Program-made: the position numbers and the translations under genes
Notes under the pieces: generated by a model
The model's database searches: none
Told to the model about the DNA's origin: nothing
What the model saw: the letters and a program-made list of their open reading frames with translations, nothing else
Shown: one piece after another, positions 36,321 to 46,028 of the stretch
Position numbering within the stretch: position 1 is the stretch's first letter
How the letters are laid out: each line of letters starts with the position of its first letter
Assembly: GCA_029216955.1 (NCBI GenBank)
Contig: JANAVB010009599.1
Location: 1,003,417-1,067,416, forward strand
Length of the DNA: 64,000 bases
Direction: 5' to 3'
Source of the DNA: Iris pallida
Lineage: Eukaryota > Streptophyta > Magnoliopsida > Asparagales > Iridaceae

Positions 36321-36630
36321 CTTGAGGGTTTAATTAGGGCTTGAAGGATCCGATGAAATATCCCTAGGATTTAATTTAGGGCTCGTGAAGGATCCGATGA
36401 AATATCCACGAGGCTAGGGCTTGAAGGAGAAGAGTAAGAACGAGGCTAGGGCTTGAAGGAGAAGAGTAGAGAACGAGGCTAGGGCTTGAAGGAGAAGAGT
36501 AGAGAACGATTATGTACCTGAAGAAGGAGAACGAGGCTAGGGCTCGTGAATGGAACCTCCCCCCAAGTAGAGAACGATTATGTATCTGAAGAAGGAGAAC
36601 GAGGCTAGGGCTCGTGAATGGAACCTCTCC
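36320..36630. repeat. Nested tandem repeats near CACTA right end
   Basis: GGATCCGATGAAATATCC occurs twice. GAACGAGGCTAGGGCTTGAA with GGAGAAGAGTA occurs three times. A unit of about 75 bases (GAGAACGATTATGTA...GTGAATGGAACC) occurs twice. It lies next to the probable promoter of the minus-strand genes. Confidence 0.8.
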
Positions 36631-36774
36631 CCGCCCAACAAAATATACCTCACGGAAAAAATAGGAGGGAAAGAAAAAGTGTTTCCCCCTCTAACACTTT
36701 TTCACTCACGTGATTGGCACATGTTTGAATATTAAAATGTGTTTAACTTATTTACTAACAGTTGCATATTGTTA

Positions 36775-36895
36775 GTTGCTCTAAAAACTAAATAAATATG
36801 AAATTTAAGTTTTTAATATTTATACTAACGGTTTTGTTATGTTTCTAACACTTTTAACCGTTAGTAATCGGTAACGGTAAAAAACCGTTGGTGAT
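36775..36895. repeat. Right subterminal repeat field of CACTA
   Basis: TAACAGTTGC, CTAACGGTTTTG, TTTTAACCGTTAG and GGTAACGGTAAAAAACCGTTGG mirror the left field and sit just inside the right terminus. Confidence 0.75.
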
Positions 36896-36937
36896 AAAAA
36901 AAAGGGGGTATTGGAAAATCACTCTTTTTGTGTAGTG

Positions 36938-38100
36938 CCAATGGTACTCCCGTTGCAGTATCAGAGGCCTTACATTCTCCAAGGTCCAGTCGTACCTTAC
37001 TGAGTTTTAAGGATATTCGAGAAAGGGATTTCATGTTGAAACTGCTCGAGAACATGGCTTCGAGTATCTTTTCATTACCTCCACTCAGTACGGCCAAAAG
37101 CGTATCTTGGAGAAGTTGAAATGTCTTTCAAGTGGTTTGTATCTCACTACGATACAACACATCGAGGGTAATCACATCATTCACCGAGCGCCAGTTGATG
37201 AGAGGACTTTATGCTATGTCATGATCGGCTGGGTCATCCGGGTCAAAATACGATGCTTCGCACTATGAATGCATCACATGGGCATCCTCTTGGAGGAAAT
37301 TTTTTTGTTATAAATCCGAAAAGCCTATGCCAAGCTTGCTCGATTGGAAAGACGAACCTCAAGCCACTCCATGTGAAACCTACAAGATTAGTTTCTCAAT
37401 TCCTTGAGAGAATTCATGGAGATATTTGTGGACCAATCCAACCAACATGCCGACCACATTAAATACTTCATGGTTTTGGTTGATGCATCGACTAGATGGT
37501 CACACATAGTATGTTGTCCATCCGAAACACAGCGTTTCCTAAACTCCGCCCAGATCATTAAGTTAAGGGCTCACCATCCGGATTATCCGATAAAGTCTAT
37601 TAGACTTGATAATGCCGCAGAGTTTACATCGAAGACTTTCGATGACTATTGCATGACTTTGGAAATAAATCTTGAACATCCTGTTGCATATGTTCATACC
37701 CAAAATGGCCTAGCAGAAGCTTTATAAAGCGACTGCAAGTGATAGCGCGGACCTTGGTTATGCGTACCAACTCTCACTATCTGCATGGGGCTATGCAATT
37801 TTGCACGCTGCAAATTTGGTCCGTCTGAGGAAAATGGCCACCCAACCACTTTCCGTATACCAGCTGGTTACTGGATGTGAGCCTGACATCTCACATTTAT
37901 GCGTTTGTGGTGCCTAGTCAATGTTCCAATTGAGCCGATAAGGCGTTCAAAATTTGGACCTCAGAAGCGACAGAGAATATATGCCGGTTATAACTCCCGT
38001 CCCCATCATTCGCTATTTAGAGCCCTTGACAGGCGATCTCTTTACCGCGAGACACGCGGATTGTGACTTTGATGAGGCAATCTTCCCGTCTTTAGGAGGA
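36938..38100 (+). pseudogene. Copia protease-integrase, copy B, 5'-truncated
   Basis: Begins inside the protease domain at the same position as 21508 of copy A (CCAATGGTACTCCCGTTGC) and follows copy A closely. It keeps GHPGQNTML, the CQAC pair, HGDI, RLDNAAEF and NGLAEA. Single-base indels at about 37210, 37455, 37520, 37725 and 37905 break the frame. Gag and the protease active site are absent, because everything upstream was replaced by the CACTA element. Confidence 0.87.
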
Positions 38101-38308
38101 AGAAATGCACGCTAATGTTGATGAGAAACGACATGAATTATTGCGTCATCAGTGATAAGGAAGTACAGAGGATTCTAGGTCTGCAAGATATTGCAAATCA
38201 AATGCCAGACGCATTTAGCGACCTAGCAAAGTCACGAGATCAATTATACTGCTGCAAATGTGCCTACAAGGATAGACGTCCCTGAGAGATGCCATGTTCC
38301 TGTGAAAC

Positions 38309-39709
38309 ATGTGTGCCGGTCGAACCCGCCGAGCAAAGGACGCTGCCATCGGCCGTCCAGTCCGCCGCTATTTCCAAGAAGAAGGGAAGACCGGTTGGTT
38401 CCAAAGATGTTCTGCCCTGAAAGCGGAAAAATTTGTTAAAACCGTTTTGCCACATGAGATCATTAAGGATCAAGGCGATGTATTAGAAGAGCGCATTCCA
38501 GATGAAACGCCTATTCCTAATCATGCCGATAACCTCGAAATATCCGTTGAGTATGCTAGCTTAGATGATATTTTGAAGCAAAACAAAACTGTCATCGATG
38601 ATGTGTTCATATACTCAGTGGCCACTGACATTATGAACAATGATGACATGGAACCTCGTAGTGTTGCCGAGTGTCAACGACGAACGGACTGGTCACAATG
38701 GAAACAAGCAATCCAGGCTGAACTAGACTCCTTAGCGAAAAGAAACGTGCTTGGACCTGTTGCTCCAACACCACCCAATGTTAAACCAGTTGGTCACAAA
38801 TGGGTTTTCCTAAGGAAGCATAATGAGAGAAATGAGATTGTGCGATACAAGGCTCGCCTTGTGGCGCAAGGCTTCTCACAACGCCCTGGAATTGATTACG
38901 AGGAGACGTATTCTTCCGTAATGGACGTTATAACATTCTGCTACTTAATCAGTTTAGTAGTTTCCGAAAAATTGAATATGCAGCTCATGGATGTGGTCAC
39001 AGCCTATCTCTACGGGGATCTGAACACAGAGATATACATGAGAGTCCCTGAAGGACTAAAGATGCCTGAATCAAGTAGTTCCCGACCACGGAACGCGTTC
39101 TCAATTAGACTGAGGCGTTCGCTATATGGATTGAAACAATCCGGGCGAATGTGGTATAACCATCTAAGAGAATACTTGATCGGTTTGGGATACGTTAATA
39201 ACGAACTTTGCCCATGCGTGTTAATAAAGAAATCTACTTCAGGATACGCAATCATTACGGTCTATGTAGATGACATGAATCTCATAGGAACCGAAAAAGA
39301 CTTGTCAGAAACTGCTGATATCCTGAAGTGGGAATTCGAGATGAAGGATCTTGGGAAGACACGATTTTGCCTCGACCTGCAGATCGAGCACCGTAAAGAT
39401 GGAATTCTTGTCCATCAAGTGAACTACACCCAAAAGGTGTTGAGACGCTTTAGTCATTTTGACGTTAAGCCATCCGCTCCCATGATCGTCCGCTCTCTAA
39501 ACATTACTAAGGACCCATTTCGTCCAAAGGAGGACGACGAAGAGATATTGAGTCCTCAGTGCTCTTATCTGGGTGCAATAGGCACTTTATTATACTTGGC
39601 CCAATGTACTAGATCGGACGTCTCGTTTGCTGTAAATTGTCTAGCTCGACACAGCACCGCGCCAACACGCCGCCATTGGAATGGCATAAAAGATTTTTTG
39701 CTACCTTAA
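38309..39709 (+). CDS. Copia reverse transcriptase segment, copy B (open frame)
   Basis: Open frame of 466 residues covering the full RT domain: WKQAIQAELDSLAKRNV, GHKWVFLRKHNE, RYKARLVAQGFSQRPGIDYE, QLMDVVTAYLYGD with the first catalytic Asp, SLYGLKQSGRMWYN, and VYVDDMNLIG with an intact YVDD box (about residue 315). It continues into the connection with LGAIGTLLYLAQCTRSDV. The frame is lost at about 39709 before RNase H. It is the best preserved RT in the window. With no gag or protease in this copy it cannot act alone. The first ATG is arbitrary, since the true frame continues from integrase. Confidence 0.85.
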   Translation: MCAGRTRRAKDAAIGRPVRRYFQEEGKTGWFQRCSALKAEKFVKTVLPHEIIKDQGDVLEERIPDETPIPNHADNLEISVEYASLDDILKQNKTVIDDVFIYSVATDIMNNDDMEPRSVAECQRRTDWSQWKQAIQAELDSLAKRNVLGPVAPTPPNVKPVGHKWVFLRKHNERNEIVRYKARLVAQGFSQRPGIDYEETYSSVMDVITFCYLISLVVSEKLNMQLMDVVTAYLYGDLNTEIYMRVPEGLKMPESSSSRPRNAFSIRLRRSLYGLKQSGRMWYNHLREYLIGLGYVNNELCPCVLIKKSTSGYAIITVYVDDMNLIGTEKDLSETADILKWEFEMKDLGKTRFCLDLQIEHRKDGILVHQVNYTQKVLRRFSHFDVKPSAPMIVRSLNITKDPFRPKEDDEEILSPQCSYLGAIGTLLYLAQCTRSDVSFAVNCLARHSTAPTRRHWNGIKDFLLP

Positions 39710-40291
39710 GGGTACTACGGACTTGGGCTTGTTCTATCCCTATGCGGTTTTGAGTGAGTCCAACGCTCTTGGCACTCGAAGCAACGCGACCCTTGTTGGC
39801 TACGCCGATGCGGGATACTTATCCGATCCGCACAAGAGGCGTTCCCAATCTGGTTATGTCTCTACCATTGGGAACACGGCGATTTCTTGGAGGTCTCGTA
39901 AATAGACCTTAGTGGCTACTTCAACGAACCACTCTGAGCTACTCGCGCTCTATGAGGCGACTAGAGAGTGTGTATGGCTTTGAGCTGTTATTGGCCATAT
40001 TCGAAGTACATGTGATCTTCCATATGACCCAGATGAACCTGTTGTCGTCTATGAGGACAATACCGCTGTTATTGATCAAGCGAAACCTGGTTACATTAGA
40101 GGGGATGCTACCAAGCACATATCGCCCAAGTTGTTCTTTACAAATAACAACGAGCGCTTCAGAAGATTGAAGTGCAACACATTGGATCGGAGAATAACCG
40201 TGCAGACTTGTTCACCAAGTCACTGCCGAAACACTCGTTCCAGAAACATGTCAGAGTGATTGGACTTAGGAAGCTTTCAGAGCTAGCCTAA
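39710..40291 (+). pseudogene. Copia RNase H, copy B
   Basis: Continues pol in shifted frames: LVGYADAGYLSDPHKRRSQSG, ISWRSRK then a TAG where the family has Gln, NHSELLALYEA, VVYEDNTAVIDQAKPGY and HISPKLFF. It ends near KLSELA and a stop at about 40291. RNase H would remove the RNA strand during reverse transcription. Confidence 0.82.
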
Positions 40292-40838
40292 GTGAAACAT
40301 GTTTCCTGCACCCTGTTGTGTGCATGTGAGGGGGAGCGCCCCAACGAGCGCCTCTAAAATGCCCTGTTGTGCGTATATCCCGCACCATGTCGAATGTGAG
40401 TGAAAAGGGAAGCATCCTGATGTATGCTTGTGTACTCTTTTTTCCCTTGACCAAAGTTTTTCCCACTGGGTTTTCTTTGGCAAGGTTTTTAACGAGACAC
40501 AGTTCAAATCTCTTATTCACTAAGGATTATTATAATCAGGGGGAGTATCCAGTTGTATACTTCTAAACCACCGTGTACTCTTTTGTCCTTCGATCAGCGG
40601 TTTTTTCCACTGGGTTTTTCCTGACAAGGTTTTGACGAGGCACCTTTGCAATGGTTAGTTTACCCCCATCACACTGACCTGTGTGTACTCTTTTGTGCTT
40701 CGACCAAAGTTTTTTTTTCACTGGGTTTTCTTTGGAAAAGTTTTGACGAGACACAAGTAGGTGGTCAAAATTGTAAGATACAAGCTACAGACAGACGAAG
40801 AAACTCATAGGTGTTTACAAGCAGAATTTCTGGAGAGC
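40292..40838 (+). repeat. Copia 3' region with three diverged repeats
   Basis: Three copies, about 110-140 bases apart, of GTGTACTCTTTT...GACCAAAG...CACTGGGTTTTCTTTG...TTTTGACGAGACAC, at about 40430-40500, 40570-40645 and 40680-40755. Such CCACTGGGTTTTTCC words are common before the 3' LTR of plant Copia elements. Confidence 0.8.
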
Positions 40839-40848
40839 CAAGGGGGAG
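40839..40848 (+). promoter_or_regulatory. Polypurine tract of Bianca-like Copia
   Basis: CAAGGGGGAG lies directly before the 3' LTR start TGTTGTAAC. Confidence 0.85.
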
Positions 40849-41042
40849 TGTTGTAACTCATATGTCTCTGCACATTCATATTCTTGTAACCTACATGACC
40901 TTTGGCCCTTCGTTTCTTCAAAACCCCCAACCTCTCTCCCTATATAAAGAGTGGTTGGAATAGCTTGTAAATGGGCACTTGTGTGGTTGATAATATACGA
41001 GAAAGCTTCGTCTCCGTGTGTTTGAGTTTTTGCCTTACGACA
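40849..41042 (+). repeat. 3' LTR of Bianca-like Copia (copy B)
   Basis: Matches 18323-18514 with few differences, including CTATATAAAGAG. It ends ACGACA and is followed by CATGC, the right target duplication. Confidence 0.9.
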
Positions 41043-42764
41043 CATGCAATAATCTTATATATTAAATTATTAATCCACAAACTGATGGTAACATTAACAA
41101 GATGAGCAGTTAAATAACAAGACGACCCCAAACTGGGAAAGGACCAGGAACTATCACTTAATGACAAACTGATAGTAACAGTTACATAAAAAAGAACACT
41201 AGTACATAAATACTTATTTGTATGTTTCAGAAGGAAAGTAAAAAAAGAAACCACAATTGCAAACTATGATAGACGCAACCAATGATTGTGCATATATTTT
41301 CTTGTGGTTTAAGATATCTTTTGGTATATAGTAATTCTTTTTAGTATATATACCACTTAGAAGTCTACTTGTGGACAAATGGTTCAGTTGGAACAAACGA
41401 AATCCTTAGTTATTCACTTATTTCTTGTATTTCGTCCAAGTTCTAATAAAAAAGTATTTATATAATAAATTTCTTAAACCCCAAGATATCCAAAACAATA
41501 AGAAACCACATAATTTAAAGTTGTTTGGAATAATTCCAGAGTCCACAATATAACTTTTACTTAAAATATTGTTATTGAAGTCTATTAGAATTTATTCTTG
41601 GGGTTTATGATATCTTTTGTAAGGATCTTATTTCCAATGTACATAAATTATTACACTTCCCGCTTGGAATAGTAGATAACTTTGAGTAGAACAAAGTGAT
41701 AATGATTTTCTCAAGGCAACAATCACGCTTCAGTAATTTTCTAGTCCGAGACTAAATAAGCATTGTGTGTGCATGTATACTTGTTCTACCATTTCTGTTC
41801 CTAAGAAACATTGCCATCTTTTTCCATCTCAAAGAAAAATAGTTCAAATGTTGCAAAATCTTAATAAACATAGTCACTATGAACAACCTACAAATGTGCA
41901 AGTGTTGAAGGTACTTCAAAAATACAAATTAGCCAAATGAAAAAAAAAAGAATGAAACACCCAAAAACAAAGGCCAATCCAGACGTGTATCTTCAAGTTA
42001 AAACGGAACAAAAATATAAGATACAGAAATAGGCTTTAAACTAGATGATGGGAGCGTAGAGCAGATGCCGAACCAAATAACTGAGAAGTTTGCTAGCAGT
42101 AGTAGGCTAGGCTAGGTACAGCAGTACCAACACCTAAGCCAAGTATTGCTAAGTAAAAAAAATTCAATATAAATCTTTTACATCTTGGTTTAGCCAACTT
42201 ATTAAACTATCAACGAACCGTATCTCCGTTAACAAAAAAATTGAACCGTAAGTTAAGATGTTGCTTGGCAAATGCTTCATTCCCAGCTGAGCGTGAACGA
42301 TAAAAATGAATCATAGAATATTCACAAGTAGCTGCTTAGATTGTTATAGTACGACCCATTTCATTAATAAAAAATAATGGAGGAAATAGGATTGTAAAAG
42401 TAAGTGCAAGAATATTGTTAGTATTATTATTTACTAACTAGTGATAATGTAAGAGTAGAAGCACAAGAGCAGAAGCACATTCGTGGCCACCCAAAGTCGT
42501 TCGGTTGAGCTGAAAAAATCCATCTCCTACTCCTGAATCAAATTTGCAAACCAGACCCCCAGTGGCCCTTCCACTCCAGCGTCCCACTCTTCCTCATCCT
42601 TGTCGTCAAATCATCAAATAGCTCACGGACATACACCATCTTTACCCCCTCCCCCCTCATGGGCGTCTCCAATCCCGACCTCAGGTGTTGCTTGTTGGTT
42701 GGGGATATTGTTGGTTGGGGATGGTGATGGCAGGAGGGAGATGGATGTGATCTGGATGCGAGGG
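41043..42764. other. Unassigned flank
   Basis: AT-rich, with no ORF or repeat family I can name. ACAAACTGAT(G/A)GTAACA appears twice (about 41078 and 41164). Toward 42560-42760 the composition becomes C-rich and then G-rich (CCCTCCCCCCTC, GGTTGGGGAT repeated), which could be an exon or leader, but no conserved protein is visible. Confidence 0.5.
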
Positions 42765-42798
42765 TTGTTGGGATTTTGGCCTTTGCATTGGTAACTTT

Positions 42799-42846
42799 AG
42801 TCCCACATCGGTTAGGCCAAAAAAAATGTATCTCTATTTATAAGCT
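42799..42846 (+). promoter_or_regulatory. USE plus TATA, plant snRNA-type promoter-like
   Basis: AGTCCCACATCGG (42799-42811) matches the plant upstream sequence element RTCCCACATCG. TATTTATAAGC starts about 25 bases later, a spacing like that of Pol III-type plant small RNA genes (U3, U6, 7SL). No known snRNA or 7SL sequence follows at the expected start (about 42870), so it may be a relic or chance copy within a repeat. Confidence 0.4.
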
Positions 42847-43019
42847 ATGCTTGTTTATAAGTGCACTACTGGTCTGGAGGTGCACATGGGTGTGCCATGT
42901 GGGGGTATTTTTCTAGTGAAAAAAAAGACCAAATCAACAATGAAGCATTCATACTTTTTGCTCTTGTGAATTAATTTCCAATGGAGCTAAACTCCGTCGG
43001 ACTCGGGCTCATGGGCTCA

Positions 43020-43560
43020 TGTGGTGTTCTGTTGGCGCACTTTGCACTTTACATCGTCGCTAGGCGCATAGTGCGCTTAAGTTGCGCTCGTTGCGTGAGC
43101 CACTTGAGCAGCAGATCGCGCTGCCAGATGGCACGACCAAGTGTGTGCGTGGTGTGCAAGGTGCGCAAGTGGCGCGCGCTATGCGCCAGTTGACTCAGAT
43201 CATGTACAGACACGATCTGAGTCAATGAGCGCAACGAGCGCAACCGGCGCAAGTGTCTCGCGCAACGAGCGCAACTTAAGCGCACTCGCGCGCAGAGTGC
43301 GCAGGTGGCATTGTGCGCGCGATGTGCAAGGTGCGCGCGGTGTCCAAGTGGCGCAAGTGGCGCACGCTTTACGCCAATTGACTCAGATCATGCACAGACA
43401 CGATCTGAGTCAACTGGCTCCAGTAGCGTGCGCTGTGCGCCAGTTGACTCAGATCATGCACAGACATGATCTGAGTCAACGAGCGCAACGAGCGCAACTG
43501 GCGCAAGTGGGGAGTGCAACGAGTGCAACTTAAGCGCACTATGCGTCTGCGGACACACAC
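43020..43560. repeat. GC-rich GCGCAA repeat field with three hairpins
   Basis: Dense words GCGCAACGAGCGCAAC, GGCGCAAGTGGCGC and GTGCGC. Three 36-base inverted repeats, TTGACTCAGATC...GATCTGAGTCAA, occur at 43190-43225, 43378-43413 and 43444-43479. Open frames across this field are a by-product of its composition. Confidence 0.85.
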
Positions 43561-44600
43561 AAAAAAGAAGAAGAAATGTTGTCTTTTCTTTATTTGTGCA
43601 AGGCACCACAAATCGAGTACGCCTGAGAGATCCTGTGCTGAGGATCCCCGAGTACAAAAAAAAATCTGGGGAATGGGACGATGGAGATCGAGCGACAGTT
43701 GCTCCTTTACTCCGTTGACACTCCGATTATAAAAGTGGGAGAAAATCTTAGAAAATTGCTAACTCTCGGCTCACTGGCAAGAAGTGCAGCAATTTGGCTC
43801 TTGAAAATGCTCTCCGTTCTGTATTTCGAAGAGGGATGAGGCCCCTTTTTATAGTAGTTTCTAAGATGGAATGATGTTATGCGTCCACATGAAAAAAACA
43901 CACTAGTTTTCATATGGGCGCATAGTCCTGCCTTGGGCACATAGGGTGTAGGCGCATGCAGGCTGTGAGATCGTGGGTTGGTCGTGGTGTTGACGTGGCC
44001 GCATGCTTCGGTGCACGACTCCTCGTGGAAACTGACGTGACCATGTACTTCGGTGTTCGTTTTGATCATGGCTTTAAACGAGTAAGGCTTGGACGCATAG
44101 CCCTGTTTTAGGCTATGCACCCTCCTTCACAGGGTGGCTTGGGCGCATAGAGCTTCACATGACGAATTGGGCGCAAAGAGCTTCATAGGATGACTTGGGC
44201 GCATAGAGCTTCACAGGATGACCTGGGCGCATATGTCCTCATCGACTTGCGCGCATAAGGTGTCATTTGCTAAAATTTTCATGCTTCTACAAGACCCCCT
44301 TCAAAGTTTTCGATACTTGAACGAGTTCAAAATACTTTGAAAGAAGCATGGACCGTCTTCTTGTGATGTAGTGGACTCATAGTACGGCCCTCTCTTTGGG
44401 CGCATAGCATTTGGCCAGCCTGTCAGGGAGAGGACTGTTGAGATCTTCCTCAAAAATCTGAACTGACAGATTCATCGGGGTGGAAGTTGAAGAGGTCCAT
44501 CTTTCATACGTCGTCCACGTCAGCAAGTGGCAGTCGCATAGTATGCAAGAGGCTGAACCTACACGTGGGCGCATAGGCTATTGTAGAAAATAGGGGGCGC
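43561..44600. repeat. Region with many TGGGCGCATAG words
   Basis: No gene seen. TGGGCGCATAG or close variants occur at about 43915, 44092, 44148, 44172, 44198, 44224, 44396, 44566 and 44594, all in plus orientation. The copies from 44146 to 44235 form a 25-27-base tandem array (GAGCTTCACAGGATGACTTGG units). It could be part of the LTR of the Tat element, but I found no LTR borders. Confidence 0.55.
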
Positions 44601-44620
44601 ATATAGGTATGGCCCATGTC

Positions 44621-44628
44621 TATAAATA
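44621..44628 (+). promoter_or_regulatory. TATA box of the two-exon gene
   Basis: TATAAATA in GTCTATAAATAGGCTC, 90 bases before the ATG at 44711 and followed by a CT-rich leader, as is usual for plant genes. Confidence 0.6.
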
Positions 44629-44710
44629 GGCTCTAAAGGAGAGAGAAAGTTCACTATTCTTCTCTCTTAGAACTTTCACAAAGACTCTTCATCTTCTTTC
44701 TTTAAGAACC

Positions 44711-45440
44711 ATGTCTCCCAAGGTCGCCAAGAGATCTGCGAAGGGCAAGGGGGCTGCACCGAGTGGCTTTTCTCCTGCGGCATCATCCTCTCCAGTCCAG
44801 GACCCGATTCTGGGTGAGGCCACGTCTCAAAAATGAAGTCTTGAGCGTTAATTTGTGACGCTCAGACTTTTCTTCTGCCTGGACGCATGCGCCTAAGTCA
44901 ACATATTTCTGTGAGTATCATCATGCGTCCACAGAAGTCATGCTCTAACACTGTGGTGTGCTATGCGCCCACATGTCGCCATGCTATGCGCCCACATGTT
45001 GTTTGCATATTATGCGCCCACGTACTATTTGTATGTTATGCGTCCACATATTTGTTTAGGGCGCATAGTCCTTTGGGCGCATGAGAGCCCTTCAGTACTT
45101 TGTTTTTCTGCGGATTTCTGAGTCTGACATTCTCTTCTGTCCCTTTTCATATTTTATAGGAATCTGGCTAGCAAATTTCTCCAGGACCGGTATCGACGAT
45201 TTTGGGCATGGTGAAGATACAACACTTGACACACACATCAGAGAGCTCAGAACTCTTTATGCTTTGGAAGGGTTTTCCTCAGATGGTAGGAAGAACCTTT
45301 ATACATCGGAGAGTCGGATGGTGGTTGGGCGTCATCATAAAAGTTCTGTTTTCACGGTTCTTCAAGTAGGCAAAAGCAACACTAGAGATGTTGTTTTGAA
45401 GGCATGGCCTCTTGGAGGAACGGGCCTAGGACGTTCGTAA
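44711..45440 (+). CDS. Two-exon gene model of unknown function
   Basis: Exon 1 (44711-44813) starts MSPKVAKRSAKGKGAAPSGF, a basic then Ser/Ala-rich N-terminus like those of plant retrotransposon-associated proteins. A donor GTGAGG follows at 44814 and an acceptor TTTATAG at 45153-45159. The intron is 346 bases and phase 1. Exon 2 (45160-45440) continues in frame with IWLANFSRTGIDDFGHGED and ends LGGTGLGRS. A TATA box (44621) and an AATAAA (45700) frame it. About 127 residues, no domain recognised. It lies on the strand opposite to the Tat pol, next to that element's 3' repeats, so it may be an antisense ORF of a Tat element (inference). The splice model is inferred from the sequence alone. 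Confidence 0.42.
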
Positions 45441-46019
45441 TATGGAGGAGAGAAAATCACCATTTGTAGATGTTTTTAGCATGCTATATTTGCCCTCCTT
45501 CGTGTAGCTTCTCGAAGGTTCAACAACCTTGTTTGCTTCTCAGCAGTAAAACATAACTTCTTTCGAGGGCCACAAAACTGCTTTTTGACGAAGGCGTAGT
45601 GCTGCCATACTGACCAAACTATGTGTTGCTAATGAGTAGTGGATTCTCCCTTATTTTCTTTTTGCTGCTGATGTAGTCCTATAAATGTAACTGATATTGA
45701 ATAAACATAATACATTCACTCCATTCTTTGATTGTGATATCTGTGGTGCTTGTATTAGAGGGCCTAATACAATATTTGTGTAAAGGGTATCCCGCTGGGG
45801 GACCCCTCTTTTTTTTTTGGACCTATTGCCCCTTTGTGCATCTGGGAATACGAGCAAATAGATTTGAAACAAAATCCAATAGAGGTGATATGGATGTGAT
45901 AGGTTTTGTAGCCTTGACACCGTGTCTTTTATCCTGGGTTGGGTACAGGTGTCAAGTCGAAAGATTATCGGTATCAGAGGTAATGTGGACGTGACACATG
46001 ATAATCAGGAGTAGTTTTT
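45441..46019. other. 3' part of the two-exon transcript and Tat-type repeats
   Basis: Non-coding. The poly(A) signal AATAAA is at 45700-45705. After about 45750 come degenerate units also found at 58690-59180: TATCCCGCTGGGGGACCCC, GGACCTATTGCCC, AGAGGTGATATGGATGTGAT (about 45883) and AGAGGTAATGTGGACGTGAC (about 45976). Confidence 0.6.
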
Positions 46020-46028
46020 GGTAGAATT

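Larger units (their letters stand above)
24937..36937 (-). mobile_element. CACTA (En/Spm) transposon, left terminus lost
   Basis: The right end reads CTTTTTGTGTAGTG (36924-36937), the reverse complement of the terminal repeat CACTACACAAAAAG, followed by CCA. The left side starts within the equivalent of that terminus (AAAACTGGCATTTCC, similar to AAAAGAGTGATTTTCC), so the outermost 8-9 bases are missing and Copia copy A abuts directly. Both ends carry many short inverted words built on CTAACGGTT / AACCGTTAG. Two minus-strand genes, TNP2-like and TNPA-like, lie inside. Loss of one terminus plus damage to both genes means it is immobile. Confidence 0.88.
18323..41042 (+). mobile_element. Composite Bianca-like Copia: copy A, CACTA, copy B
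   Basis: The outer LTRs (18323-18514 and 40849-41042) are near-identical and flanked by CATGA and CATGC (4 of 5). Between them lie two partial copies of the same Copia interior. Copy A runs from the primer site to the pol 3' end (about 24936). Copy B resumes in the protease (36938) and reaches the 3' LTR. A CACTA transposon occupies the space between. The integrase and RT sequences (RLDNAAEF, VHTQNGLAE, SGRMWYN, VYVDDMN) and the ACGACACGTTATCAGCAC LTR/primer border resemble the Bianca lineage (inference). The arrangement needs two Copia copies in tandem plus a deletion. Confidence 0.8.

Noticed and set aside
42600..42794. Possible small gene with Pro-rich start
   Set aside because: No domain and no splice or promoter context, and the frame runs into repeat-like sequence. 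Kept only as unassigned flank.
43141..43533. 130-codon frame rich in Ala/Arg/Gln
   Set aside because: It is the translation of GCGCAA repeats and the triplicated hairpin, with frames open on both strands.
44930..45060. Regularly spaced repeats that look like a CRISPR array
   Set aside because: Plant nuclear context, short 15-base words with similar spacers and no cas genes. These are tandem GCGCATAG-type repeats.
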